From JANNSX01 sp963741525 (GTDB lineage: Bacteria; Pseudomonadota; Alphaproteobacteria; Rhizobiales; Hyphomicrobiaceae): a DNA stretch of 64,000 nt. The DNA lies in contig CAVUIW010000002.1 in the NCBI GenBank assembly GCA_963741525.1, positions 62,001 through 126,000 of the forward strand. The letters run 5' to 3'. The notes under the pieces were generated by a model. It did not search any database. It saw only the letters and a list, made by a program, of their open reading frames with translations, and was not told the origin of the DNA. Every line of letters begins with the position of its first letter. Positions within the stretch are counted from its first letter, which is position 1. A program made the translations under genes and the position numbers. Positions 54,842 to 62,149 of this stretch are shown in pieces.

Positions 54842-54918
54842 GATCAGGCATCAGGCATCGGGCATCAGGAGGTTAAAATCTCACTTGATGCCCGATGCCC
54901 GGCGCCCGATGTCCGATG
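54842..54918. repeat. GGCATC tandem and inverted repeat
   Basis: GGCATC-type units are repeated in tandem (ATCAGGCATCAGGCATCGGG), and GGCATCGGGCATCA (54854-54867) is exactly complementary to TGATGCCCGATGCC (54886-54899). The 14-base stem has an 18-base loop. It lies about 110 bases upstream of the RlmM-like gene. Confidence 0.6.
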
Positions 54919-55025
54919 CGGCTCGAGCACATAGTCTCTCATTCGCCACGCGCAGGATAGCAGTTTTGCTGCTCTTGCTTGACGGGAGGCTGCCAATCGC
55001 GCCATGGCGGGCGGAATTGAACGAT

Positions 55026-55934
55026 ATGAGAACCACCTTGCCCCGGTCCGCCTACCTCGCCGCAGATGGTTTCGTGTCCGAGCTCCTCGAGGAGCTTGGG
55101 CGTGTGGATGCAACCGTGCATGGGCGGCTCGTGGTGTCGGAGCAGGAGCCGCAGCCGATGGCCTGGGCGGCGAATGCGTGGCTCGAACCGCAATTGCTGC
55201 CCATCGCCTCCATCAAGGATGCGGCTCGGCAGCTGAAGGCCATCCAGCGAAATTGGTCGCTCTACTCCTTCGATCACCATCGCCGCGCCGCGCTCATTCA
55301 ATCAGAGCTGCCGCATGTGAGCGCCAAGCCGCTCGTTTTCGGCGAGCCGGCGCCGAAGGCTCCGCTCGGTGCGTTTACCTTGCTGGAGCCCAATCTGGTG
55401 CTCGCCTCGTCGCGTTGCTCGAGTCCGTTCCCCAATGGCGAGGCGGGCTTCATCGAGGACAAAGCCGGGCCGCCCAACCGGGCCTACCTCAAACTCTGGG
55501 AGGCGCTGACCGTGATCGGCGTGCAGCCCCAACCCGGCGAGCTTTGCCTCGATCTCGGCGCGAGCCCCGGTGGCTGGACCTGGGTGCTGGCGGGCCTTGG
55601 CGCCCAGGTCATCGCCGTCGACAAGGCACCACTCGATCCGAAGATCGCCGCGATGCCGGGCGTCACCGAGCGGCGCGAGAGCGCCTTCGGCCTTGATCCG
55701 AAGTCCGCCGGTCCGGTCGATTGGCTGTTCTCGGACGTGATCTGCTATCCTTCACGACTGTTGGCGTTGGTCCAGCGTTGGATGGACGCTGGCGCCGCGC
55801 GGCGTTTCGTGTGCACTGTCAAATTTCAAGGCGAGACGGATTTCGATGCCGTTCGCGCCTTCAAGGCCATTCCGGGATCCCGGCTGATGCATCTCAATCA
55901 CAACAAGCACGAGCTGACCTGGGTGAAGCTGTGA
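55026..55934 (+). CDS. RlmM/FtsJ-like rRNA methyltransferase
   Basis: The ATG at 55026 gives 302 residues. The C-terminal half carries the SAM motif LCLDLGASPGGWTWVLAGLG, VIAVDKAPLDP, DWLFSDVICYPSRLLALV and VCTVKFQGETDFDAV, with HNKHELTW near the end. The DLGASPGGW core and K-D-K spacing fit FtsJ-fold 2'-O-methyltransferases, and the overall layout resembles RlmM, which modifies C2498 of 23S rRNA. The next gene starts inside its stop (GTGA), so two RNA methyltransferases are coupled. Confidence 0.85.
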   Translation: MRTTLPRSAYLAADGFVSELLEELGRVDATVHGRLVVSEQEPQPMAWAANAWLEPQLLPIASIKDAARQLKAIQRNWSLYSFDHHRRAALIQSELPHVSAKPLVFGEPAPKAPLGAFTLLEPNLVLASSRCSSPFPNGEAGFIEDKAGPPNRAYLKLWEALTVIGVQPQPGELCLDLGASPGGWTWVLAGLGAQVIAVDKAPLDPKIAAMPGVTERRESAFGLDPKSAGPVDWLFSDVICYPSRLLALVQRWMDAGAARRFVCTVKFQGETDFDAVRAFKAIPGSRLMHLNHNKHELTWVKL

Positions 55935-56722
55935 AGAAGCGTCCGCCACCAAGATCAGGCCGAGGCCGGCCCGCCGCCATGGCGGACGAGCGCAAGCTTC
56001 GCCGCGTCGCCGGGATCGCTTCCGTGACGGCGCTGTTCGAGCGTGCGCCCGAGACGGTGACGCGCCTCATGTTGTCCGAGGAGATGAAGCAGTCAGCCAA
56101 TCCGTTCTGCCTGGAGCTGACCAAGGCGCGCAAGCAGTTCCGCCTCGCCAGTCAGGCCGAGTTGACGCGGATCGCCGGCACGCCGATGCATGGCGGCATC
56201 GTCGCGCTTGCCGAGCCGCGTCCGGTCAGACCATTCGACCTCGGCGAGGCCCAGCGCTGGGCGCGGACGAGGGCGCCGCTCCTGATGCTCGATGGCGTTT
56301 CGAACCCCCACAATCTGGGCGCCATCGCCCGCACCGCCGCCTTCTTCGGCATCGAGCGGATCGTGCTCTCGGACCACCCCCAGCAGGCGATGCCGTCGGA
56401 TGCGAGCGCGCGTGTCGCCGAAGGCGGGCTCGAGATCATCGAGGTCTATCGGGCGCACCGCTTTGCCGATGTTCTGCTGCGGCTCAAACCCTACTACCGG
56501 ATCGTGGCGAGTGCGCTCGAGCGGGGATTTCCGGTCGAGGACGTCAAGCTCGACGACCGGCCGCTGGCGATCCTGGTCGGCAATGAGGAGGCGGGGCTCG
56601 GCAAGGCGACGCTCGATGCCGCCGAAACGATCGTCACCATTCCGGGCTCGGGCGCCGTGCAATCGCTCAACGTGGCCTCGGCCACTGCGATCCTCATTCA
56701 CACGCTGTTGCTCCGACGGTAG
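55931..56722 (+). CDS. TrmH/SpoU-family RNA 2'-O-methyltransferase (RlmB-like)
   Basis: A GTG at 55931 overlaps the preceding stop. The 263-residue protein has the SPOUT knot motifs: NPHNLGAIARTAAFFGIERI (motif 1), LAILVGNEEAGLGKATLD (motif 2) and IPGSGAVQSLNVASATAILI (motif 3), after an N-terminal substrate-binding part. This is the TrmH/RlmB group, which methylates ribose 2'-OH in rRNA or tRNA. The exact target nucleotide cannot be told. Confidence 0.92.
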   Translation: MKKRPPPRSGRGRPAAMADERKLRRVAGIASVTALFERAPETVTRLMLSEEMKQSANPFCLELTKARKQFRLASQAELTRIAGTPMHGGIVALAEPRPVRPFDLGEAQRWARTRAPLLMLDGVSNPHNLGAIARTAAFFGIERIVLSDHPQQAMPSDASARVAEGGLEIIEVYRAHRFADVLLRLKPYYRIVASALERGFPVEDVKLDDRPLAILVGNEEAGLGKATLDAAETIVTIPGSGAVQSLNVASATAILIHTLLLRR

Positions 56723-56790
56723 ACGCTTGCCGAGCGTTGGCCGGAATCTGCGAGTGGGCACACGAGTAGCGCTTTGAGGCCTCCACAAGT

Positions 56791-56858
56791 CTCCCCATTT
56801 TGCGTCCCCGGCCGCAGCGTGGCCGGCCTCGCCGGACGCGCGTAGAGCCGGGGTCTTC
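56791..56858 (+). repeat. About 68-base GC-rich repeat, family E, copy 2
   Basis: CTCCCCATTTTGCGTCCCCG to GAGCCGGGGTCTTCA matches the inverted copy at 40270-40337. Differences fall mostly in loop positions. It stands 40 bases before a family D unit. Confidence 0.7.
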
Positions 56859-56898
56859 AGCATAATGTGGCAAGCACAGTGGACCCGGCGGCGAGAGT

Positions 56899-56945
56899 CG
56901 AAGATCCCGGATAGCCGCGCCGGGGCGCGGCTTCCGGGAACGCAA
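56899..56945 (-). repeat. 47-base palindromic repeat, family D, copy 2
   Basis: Read on the minus strand the unit is TTGCGTTCCCGGAAGCCGCG to GATCTTCG, nearly identical to 39684-39730. The stem TCCCGGA/TCCGGGA with inner CCGCGC/GCGCGG is intact. Confidence 0.7.
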
Positions 56946-57326
56946 GAGGAGGGGGACGCGCTCGGCCGAGAGCCGCCAAGCGCCCAGGCCGGGCGGAGAC
57001 ATGTCCGGCGCCGGACACGCCTCCGCCCTTCCGCCCGCGACGGCCTTGGACTTATTGACGATGTCAAACAGCGGACGTCCGTCCGGCGCACCCAGCGGCC
57101 GATCGAGGTCATGGGCGGAAGTGTAAGGTCGCCCGACACTGCGGGGATTACTTTTTTTCAGATGGTTACCAGGGTGTGGTGTACCGGGAGACCGATCCTC
57201 CCCATCAGGCGATCGCCGCCACTTTCCGCACCGATCCGCACGTCTATGCCGAACTTGCCCGGTTCACGCCGGAGGCTTCGTCAGGCACGCTTTGCCTGCG
57301 AAGTTGTGAGAGGGAGCGCGCGACCA

Positions 57327-58481
57327 ATGCCGAACGAACAAGCCGATTTCGACCTCATCGTCGTCGGCGCGAGCTTCGCGGGGCTGGTCGCTGCCAGGAC
57401 GGCGGCGATGCGCGGCTTGCGAGTGGCGGTCGTCGAGGCGAAGCCGTCTGCCGGCTCACGGGTGGCAACGACGGGCATCCTCGTCAAGGAAGCCGCCGAG
57501 GAGCTCGATTTGCCGCACGGCCTGACACGTCGCGTCCACGGCGTCCGGCTCTATGCGCCCAATCTGAAGTCGATCGATCTCTTCGCGCCGGGCTATTTCT
57601 TTTTGACGACCCGCACGGGTGCACTGCTCGACTGGCTCGCGGGCGATGCGCTCAGAGGTGGCGTCAGGCTCTACTTCGGACATCGTTTCACGGGCGCGGA
57701 GCGGCGAGGCGACCTCATCCATCTCGGCGGTCTCGACCTGTCCTGCCGCTATCTGATCGGTGCCGACGGCGCGCGCTCGGCCGTAGCGCGAGCCTTCAGC
57801 CTCGGCCGCAACACGCGATTTCTCACCGGCGTCGAGGCCGAGTATGACGGTCTCGGCAAGGTCGATCCTCGGTTTCTGCATTGCTTCATCGATAGCCGCC
57901 TGGCGCCAGGCTATCTCGCCTGGGTTGCGCCGGGTCCGGCGGTGACGCAGGTGGGCTTGGCGACGAATGGATCGGTCAAGCCCGATCTCGAACGCTTTCG
58001 ATCAAAGACGCGCGGCCTGTTCGATTTCGAGGCTGGACGCATCGTCGAGCGCCGCTCAGGCCGGATTCCTGTGGGTGGGCTGGTCCGGCCCTTCGCGGCG
58101 CCGGGCGTGCTCCTCATCGGCGATGCCGCCGGTCACGTCTCGCCAGCGACCGGCGGCGGCATTCGCCTCGCCTTCCATTTCGGCCGCCGGGCCGGCCAGC
58201 TCATCGCCGACCACTTGATCCATCTGGGCCCGCCACCGGAAGCGATCCTCGATCGTGAGCTGCCGAGCCTTGCTTTGAAGAGCGTCTTTCGCGGTTTGCT
58301 CGACTTGGCCCCCGCGAATTCGTTGATTGATCTCGGCCTCGCCACCGCCCCGATGCGCCGGATCGCCGAGCACATCTACTTCCACCGCCGCCGCAGTGGC
58401 CGCATGTCGTTCGGCGAGTTCTCGGCCGCTATAGAGCGGGTTCAGACCGACCGGAATCAAGAACCCGCTCTAGATTCTTGA
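57327..58481 (+). CDS. FAD-dependent oxidoreductase, geranylgeranyl-reductase-like
   Basis: The ATG at 57327, with GAGGGAGC upstream, gives 384 residues. It has an FAD Rossmann motif (FDLIVVGASFAGLVAARTAA), VAVVEAKPSAGSRVATTGIL, YLIGADGARSAVARAF and a second FAD motif GVLLIGDAAGHVSPATGGGI, as in PHBH-type flavoproteins of the geranylgeranyl reductase group. The last 17 or so residues (IERVQTDRNQEPALDS) are encoded by the intergenic repeat at 58432-58533, so the native stop seems to have been replaced by repeat sequence. The substrate is unknown. Confidence 0.85.
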   Translation: MPNEQADFDLIVVGASFAGLVAARTAAMRGLRVAVVEAKPSAGSRVATTGILVKEAAEELDLPHGLTRRVHGVRLYAPNLKSIDLFAPGYFFLTTRTGALLDWLAGDALRGGVRLYFGHRFTGAERRGDLIHLGGLDLSCRYLIGADGARSAVARAFSLGRNTRFLTGVEAEYDGLGKVDPRFLHCFIDSRLAPGYLAWVAPGPAVTQVGLATNGSVKPDLERFRSKTRGLFDFEAGRIVERRSGRIPVGGLVRPFAAPGVLLIGDAAGHVSPATGGGIRLAFHFGRRAGQLIADHLIHLGPPPEAILDRELPSLALKSVFRGLLDLAPANSLIDLGLATAPMRRIAEHIYFHRRRSGRMSFGEFSAAIERVQTDRNQEPALDS

Positions 58482-58533
58482 TTTTGAGCACGTTCTTACG
58501 GCGAACCGGTCTCCACTTCGCCTGAACGTGCTC
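58432..58533 (-). repeat. Two-hairpin intergenic repeat, full copy overlapping a gene end
   Basis: On the minus strand it reads GAGCACGTTCAGGCGAAG, GAACGTGCTC, then TAGAGCGGGTTC and GAACCCGCTCTA, nearly identical to 38894-38997. Its first 50 bases (plus strand) are read as the C-terminus of the flavoprotein gene. Confidence 0.8.
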
Positions 58534-58559
58534 TCGAGCGAAATCACAGCGAGATGCGC

Positions 58560-58820
58560 TCAGGTCCCCTCGGCCTTGATGGCGAGCGCGTGAATGGGGC
58601 CGGCTAGCTCGTCTTTCAGCACTTCGTTGATCAGCCGGTGGCACTCGACCCGGGACTTGCCCGCGAAGCCGCCGGCCACGATATGCACGCGGAAATGGCT
58701 TTCACCCGTGCCCGGCGAGCCATGATGGCCGTGATGCAGGTGCAACTCGTTGATCACATCGAGCTTGGCCGGCTGGAATGCGGCGGTCAGCTTCGTGCGA
58801 ATGTCGGCCTCGACAGACAT
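58560..58820 (-). CDS. bolA: BolA family protein
   Basis: The ATG at 58820 gives 86 residues: MSVEADIRTKLTAAFQPAKL, then the HFRVHIVAGGFAGKSRVECH core with a conserved Cys-His pair, and RLINEVLKDELAGPIHALAI, the typical BolA end. BolA proteins bind iron-sulphur clusters with monothiol glutaredoxins and affect morphology and stress responses. It is divergent from the J-domain gene across 115 bases, an arrangement common in Hyphomicrobiales. Confidence 0.93.
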   Translation of the reverse strand: MSVEADIRTKLTAAFQPAKLDVINELHLHHGHHGSPGTGESHFRVHIVAGGFAGKSRVECHRLINEVLKDELAGPIHALAIKAEGT

Positions 58821-58935
58821 TAACGTGCCCCTCATCTGATTTCGGTGATAGTTGATGGTTGCGGTATGGCCGTGATGCAACGGACGGCCTGCCCCGGCTT
58901 GTCGTTGCGGCTGGAACTCCACATACTTAGTGAAC

Positions 58936-59554
58936 ATGAAGCTCGATTCAAAATACTTCGAACTCGATCCGCAGCCGCTCCACCGCGGCGAAACCGGCGG
59001 CGCCCCGGCATGCGCCCTGCAATTGGCCGGGTTGCGAGTTGGTAGGCGAGTTTCGCGCGCCGCAGGGCCGAGGCCGGGAGGGTAAGTTCTTCCTGTTCTG
59101 CCTTGCGCACGTGCGCGAGTACAACAACACCTACAACTACTTCTCGGGCATGAGCGATGCCGAGGTGGCGGCCTTCCAGAAGTCCGCCCTCACCGGACAC
59201 CGGCCGACCTGGGCGATGGGTGCGCGCGCGGCCGGCGAAGACCCCGGAGAGCGCCTCAGGGCCGCGGCTGGGCAGTTCGCGCAGCAGGACCCCTTCAATC
59301 TCTTTCCCGACGGACCAGGCACCGCGAAATCCGCCGATGATCCCGCGCGAAAGCCCGTGGGCAAGCTCGCCCGCAAGGCGCTCGCCGATCTGCATCTCGA
59401 GCCAGGCGCCACGAAGCCCGAGATCAAGGCCCAGTTCAAGGCTTTGGTTAAGCGACACCATCCGGATGCGAATGGCGGGGATACCGGATCCGAGGACCGG
59501 TTGCGCGAGATCATCCAAGCCTATAATTACCTGAAGCAAGCGGGGCTGTGCTGA
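58936..59554 (+). pseudogene. J-domain (DnaJ-like) protein, one frameshift
   Basis: ATG 58936 begins MKLDSKYFE. An extra base near 58956 (GAACTCG) moves the frame, after which it reads SIRSRSTAAKPAAPRHAPCN, WPGCELVGEFRAPQGRGREG, FLFCLAHVREYNNTYNYFSG and a C-terminal J-domain (ADLHLEPGATKPEIKAQFKA with the HPD motif in KRHHPDANG, then IIQAYNYLKQAGLC). Corrected length is about 205 residues. Alphaproteobacteria carry this gene, with a Cys-rich N-terminal part and C-terminal J-domain, between bolA and cobS. A co-chaperone role with DnaK is expected. The single lesion may be a sequence error. Confidence 0.85.
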
Positions 59555-59629
59555 TCTGCCTCGCGCCGGTCCGCAGGGCCGGGTGCTAGCCTTTCCCGAC
59601 GCCAACGATCCCCATTTGGAACGCGCCAG

Positions 59630-60619
59630 ATGTCAAACGCGACTGCAAGCGGCACGCCCGGCATGCCGGATATGAAGGTTTCTGTTCGGCAGGTCTTCGG
59701 CATCGATAGCGATTTCGAGGTGCCGGCCTACTCGAAGTCCGACGCGCACGTGCCCGATTTCGATCCGGACTACCTGTTCGACAAGCAGACGACCTTGGCC
59801 ATCCTCGCTGGTTTCGCCTACAACCGGCGCGTCATGGTGTCGGGCTATCACGGCACCGGCAAGTCGACGCATATCGAGCAGGTTGCGGCGCGCCTCAACT
59901 GGCCCTGCATCCGCGTCAACCTCGACAGCCATGTGAGCCGCATCGACCTGATCGGCAAGGACGCCATCGTCGTCAAGGACGGCAAGCAGATCACCGAGTT
60001 CCGCGAGGGCATCCTGCCCTATTGCCTGCAGACCAACACGGCGCTCTGCTTCGACGAGTACGATGCGGGCCGGCCGGACGTCATGTTCGTCATTCAGCGC
60101 GTGCTCGAGACCTCGGGCAAGCTGACGCTGCTCGACCAATCGAAGGTTATCCGCCCGCACCCGGCCTTCCGGCTGTTCTCGACCACCAACACCATCGGTC
60201 TCGGCGACACCTCGGGCCTCTATCACGGCACGCAACAGATCAACCAGGGCCAGATGGACCGCTGGTCGATCGTGACGACGTTGAACTATCTGCCGCACGA
60301 CGCCGAGGTGAAGATCGTCCTATCGAAGGTGAAGAGCTTCAACAAGAAGAACCGCCAGGGCATCGTCTCGAACATGGTGCGCGTCGCCGATCTGACACGC
60401 AACGCCTTCATGAACGGCGATCTGTCGACCGTCATGAGCCCGCGCACCGTCATCACTTGGGCCGAGAATGCCGACATCTTCAGCGACGTCGGCTTCGCCT
60501 TCCGGATGACCTTCCTCAACAAGTGCGACGAGCTCGAGCGGCCCTTGGTCGCGGAGTTCTATCAGCGTTGCTTCGGCGAGGAGCTGCCGGAGAGCGCGGT
60601 CAATGTCGCGCTGAGCTGA
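59630..60619 (+). CDS. cobS: Cobaltochelatase subunit CobS
   Basis: The 329-residue product is full length. It has the AAA+ Walker A VSGYHGTGKSTHIEQVAARL (about residue 72), Walker B ALCFDEYDAGRPDVMFVIQ, sensor region FRLFSTTNTIGLGDTSGLYH and the arginine-finger part MDRWSIVTTLNYLP. CobS and CobT form the ATP-driven chaperone ring that works with CobN to insert cobalt into hydrogenobyrinic acid diamide in aerobic B12 synthesis. cobN is not in the window. cobT follows 1.5 kb downstream. Confidence 0.97.
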   Translation: MSNATASGTPGMPDMKVSVRQVFGIDSDFEVPAYSKSDAHVPDFDPDYLFDKQTTLAILAGFAYNRRVMVSGYHGTGKSTHIEQVAARLNWPCIRVNLDSHVSRIDLIGKDAIVVKDGKQITEFREGILPYCLQTNTALCFDEYDAGRPDVMFVIQRVLETSGKLTLLDQSKVIRPHPAFRLFSTTNTIGLGDTSGLYHGTQQINQGQMDRWSIVTTLNYLPHDAEVKIVLSKVKSFNKKNRQGIVSNMVRVADLTRNAFMNGDLSTVMSPRTVITWAENADIFSDVGFAFRMTFLNKCDELERPLVAEFYQRCFGEELPESAVNVALS

Positions 60620-60652
60620 CAGCGGCTTCCGGAACGATCAAGGAGATGTGCG

Positions 60653-61383
60653 ATGGCGTCGCCGCTCCTCAGATTTCACACCAAGCTCGCCGAGCTTAGG
60701 GGCATGAAGCCGCTGACCGAGCCGCCGCCCCGCTATGCCGAGTGGATCGACTTCTGCTTCGGCCGGCTGCATCGGTTGGGCGCTGGGGCCGACCTTTGGG
60801 ATGAGCGATTGAGCCATGACTACATAGACCTGACAGATGAGGAACTCGTTCCGCTCTTCGAGGTGACCATGCGCCGCTCGGGAGCTGACTTGGCGCCGTT
60901 TCCCGACGAGGCCGTCGGCGGTGGCCTTTCGCTGATCTTGAACGGCGCTCTGTCCGATTTCGGTCATCGCATTCGCAGTGGACGGGTGGCCACCGAGCGC
61001 AAGGTGAATGCCATCGCAGCAATGAAGTCGCTTTACGACGATGTTCTGACACCACGGGCCCGCCGTGCCTCGGGCATCTGAACGAGACCGGACACGATCG
61101 CCTTTCCATGTTCTGTTACATGCTGTGGGACGTCACCGGACTCGCCTATTGGTCAGAGGGCGACGAGGCGGACGCCGTGCCTCAAGCGATCCTCGATGTG
61201 CTGGAGCACGCACTCCTGAGCACGAACGATGCGGTTATCGAAAGTGGCCTGCACGGGATTGGCCATCGGGCCTCGCCCGAGCGAGCCAAGCAGGCAGTCG
61301 GCAAGCTCCTCGCGCGACGACCCGATCTAAGGCCGGAGCTCAAGAAGTACGCCGAGGCCTGTTCCCAGGGTTGCATCCTGTGA
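60653..61383 (+). pseudogene. Conserved-looking protein between cobS and cobT, one frameshift
   Basis: The first part (60653-61081) reads MASPLLRFHTKLAELRGMKP, YAEWIDFCFGRLHRLG and VPLFEVTMRRSGADLAPFPD. Near 61073 one G appears to be missing (GCCTCGGGCATCTG). Shifting there yields GHLNETGHDRLSMFCYMLWD, YWSEGDEADAVPQAILDVLE and IESGLHGIGHRASPERAKQA, ending EACSQGCIL at 61383. The repaired protein has about 243 residues and many helices, including one HEAT-like end. I do not know its function. Location between cobS and cobT suggests a link, but Uma2 also sits in this gap. Confidence 0.7.
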
Positions 61384-61399
61384 GGTGCGCCCGTCCCAA

Positions 61400-61544
61400 A
61401 TGTTGCTGGTCAACCCCGATAATCGGCGAGTTCATCAACGGCGAGCTGCACGGCATGACCAAAGCCAAGCTCGATCTGTCGGTAATGCTGACGGATTGGG
61501 CGGCACTATTCGCCATGCTCGCCAGCCGGGGCGGGCTGCGGTAG
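61400..61544 (+). other. Possible 47-residue remnant frame
   Basis: ATG 61400 starts MLLVNPDN. With one extra C ignored near 61424 it continues GEFINGELHGMTKAKLDLSV and MLTDWAALFAMLASRGGLR to TAG 61542-61544. Without the correction the coding-like part starts only internally. It may be a tiny gene or the tail of a decayed one. Low confidence. Confidence 0.25.
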
Positions 61545-61581
61545 TCTACAAGCCAGTCGCGCCCCAACCAGAGACTTTGCC

Positions 61582-62136
61582 GTGACCACGCAGCCAAAAC
61601 CGCGCATGACCGTCGACGAGTTCCTGGCTTGGGCCGAGGGCAGACCCGGGAGGCATGAGTTGCACAACGGCCAAATTGTCACGATGTCGGCCGAGCGTAC
61701 TTCACACCTCGAAATGAAGGGGAGAGTGTACCGCTCGCTCTTTGGAACAATTGAAAAGGCGAAGCTACCTTGTCATGTGCTCCCGGACGGGGCATCGGTG
61801 CGGATCTCGGAGACGAGCTGCTACGAGCCTGATGCGTTGGTCTATTGCGGACCAAAAGCGCCGCCCAACACGATCGAGATTGGCAACCCAGTTGTCGTCG
61901 TTGAAGTGACCTCACCCTCGACCGCACAATTCGATGCCGCCCGGAAGCTCGTGGGTTACTTCAAGGTGCCCTCGGTAGTGCACTATCTCATCTTCGATCC
62001 AGAGGAGCCGCCCGTTGTCCATCATCAGCGGCAATCGGACGGCACAATCCTGACCCGGCTCGTACCGGGTGGAGAAATCCGGCTTGATCCGCCGGCCCTG
62101 GTGCTCGATACGACTAACCTCTATCCGTCAACCTGA
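61582..62136 (+). CDS. Uma2 family endonuclease (DUF820)
   Basis: A GTG at 61582 gives 184 residues: MTVDEFLAWAEGRPGRHELH near the start, NGQIVTMSAERTSHLEMKGR, the acidic site region YEPDALVYCGPKAPPNTIEI, and VVVVEVTSPSTAQFDAARKL (E.TSPST), YLIFDPEE, as in the Uma2 PD-(D/E)XK group. These proteins are numerous in cyanobacteria and some proteobacteria; their role is unclear. It sits between cobS and cobT, an unusual neighbour probably acquired by transfer. Confidence 0.9.
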   Translation: MTTQPKPRMTVDEFLAWAEGRPGRHELHNGQIVTMSAERTSHLEMKGRVYRSLFGTIEKAKLPCHVLPDGASVRISETSCYEPDALVYCGPKAPPNTIEIGNPVVVVEVTSPSTAQFDAARKLVGYFKVPSVVHYLIFDPEEPPVVHHQRQSDGTILTRLVPGGEIRLDPPALVLDTTNLYPST

Positions 62137-62149
62137 TTGCATCCCCAAA

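Larger units (their letters stand above)
56723..57326. other. Gene-free stretch with two repeat units
   Basis: This 600-base gap holds family E (56791-56858) and family D (56899-56945) repeats and then about 370 bases with no supported gene. Open frames across it in several phases lack starts and motifs. A T-run (CTTTTTTTC) occurs near 57150. Confidence 0.45.

Noticed and set aside
54842..54918. The tandem GGCATC units as a CRISPR array
   Set aside because: Units are only about 9 bases, there are no spacers of equal length, and no cas genes are near. No CRISPR array was found anywhere in the window.
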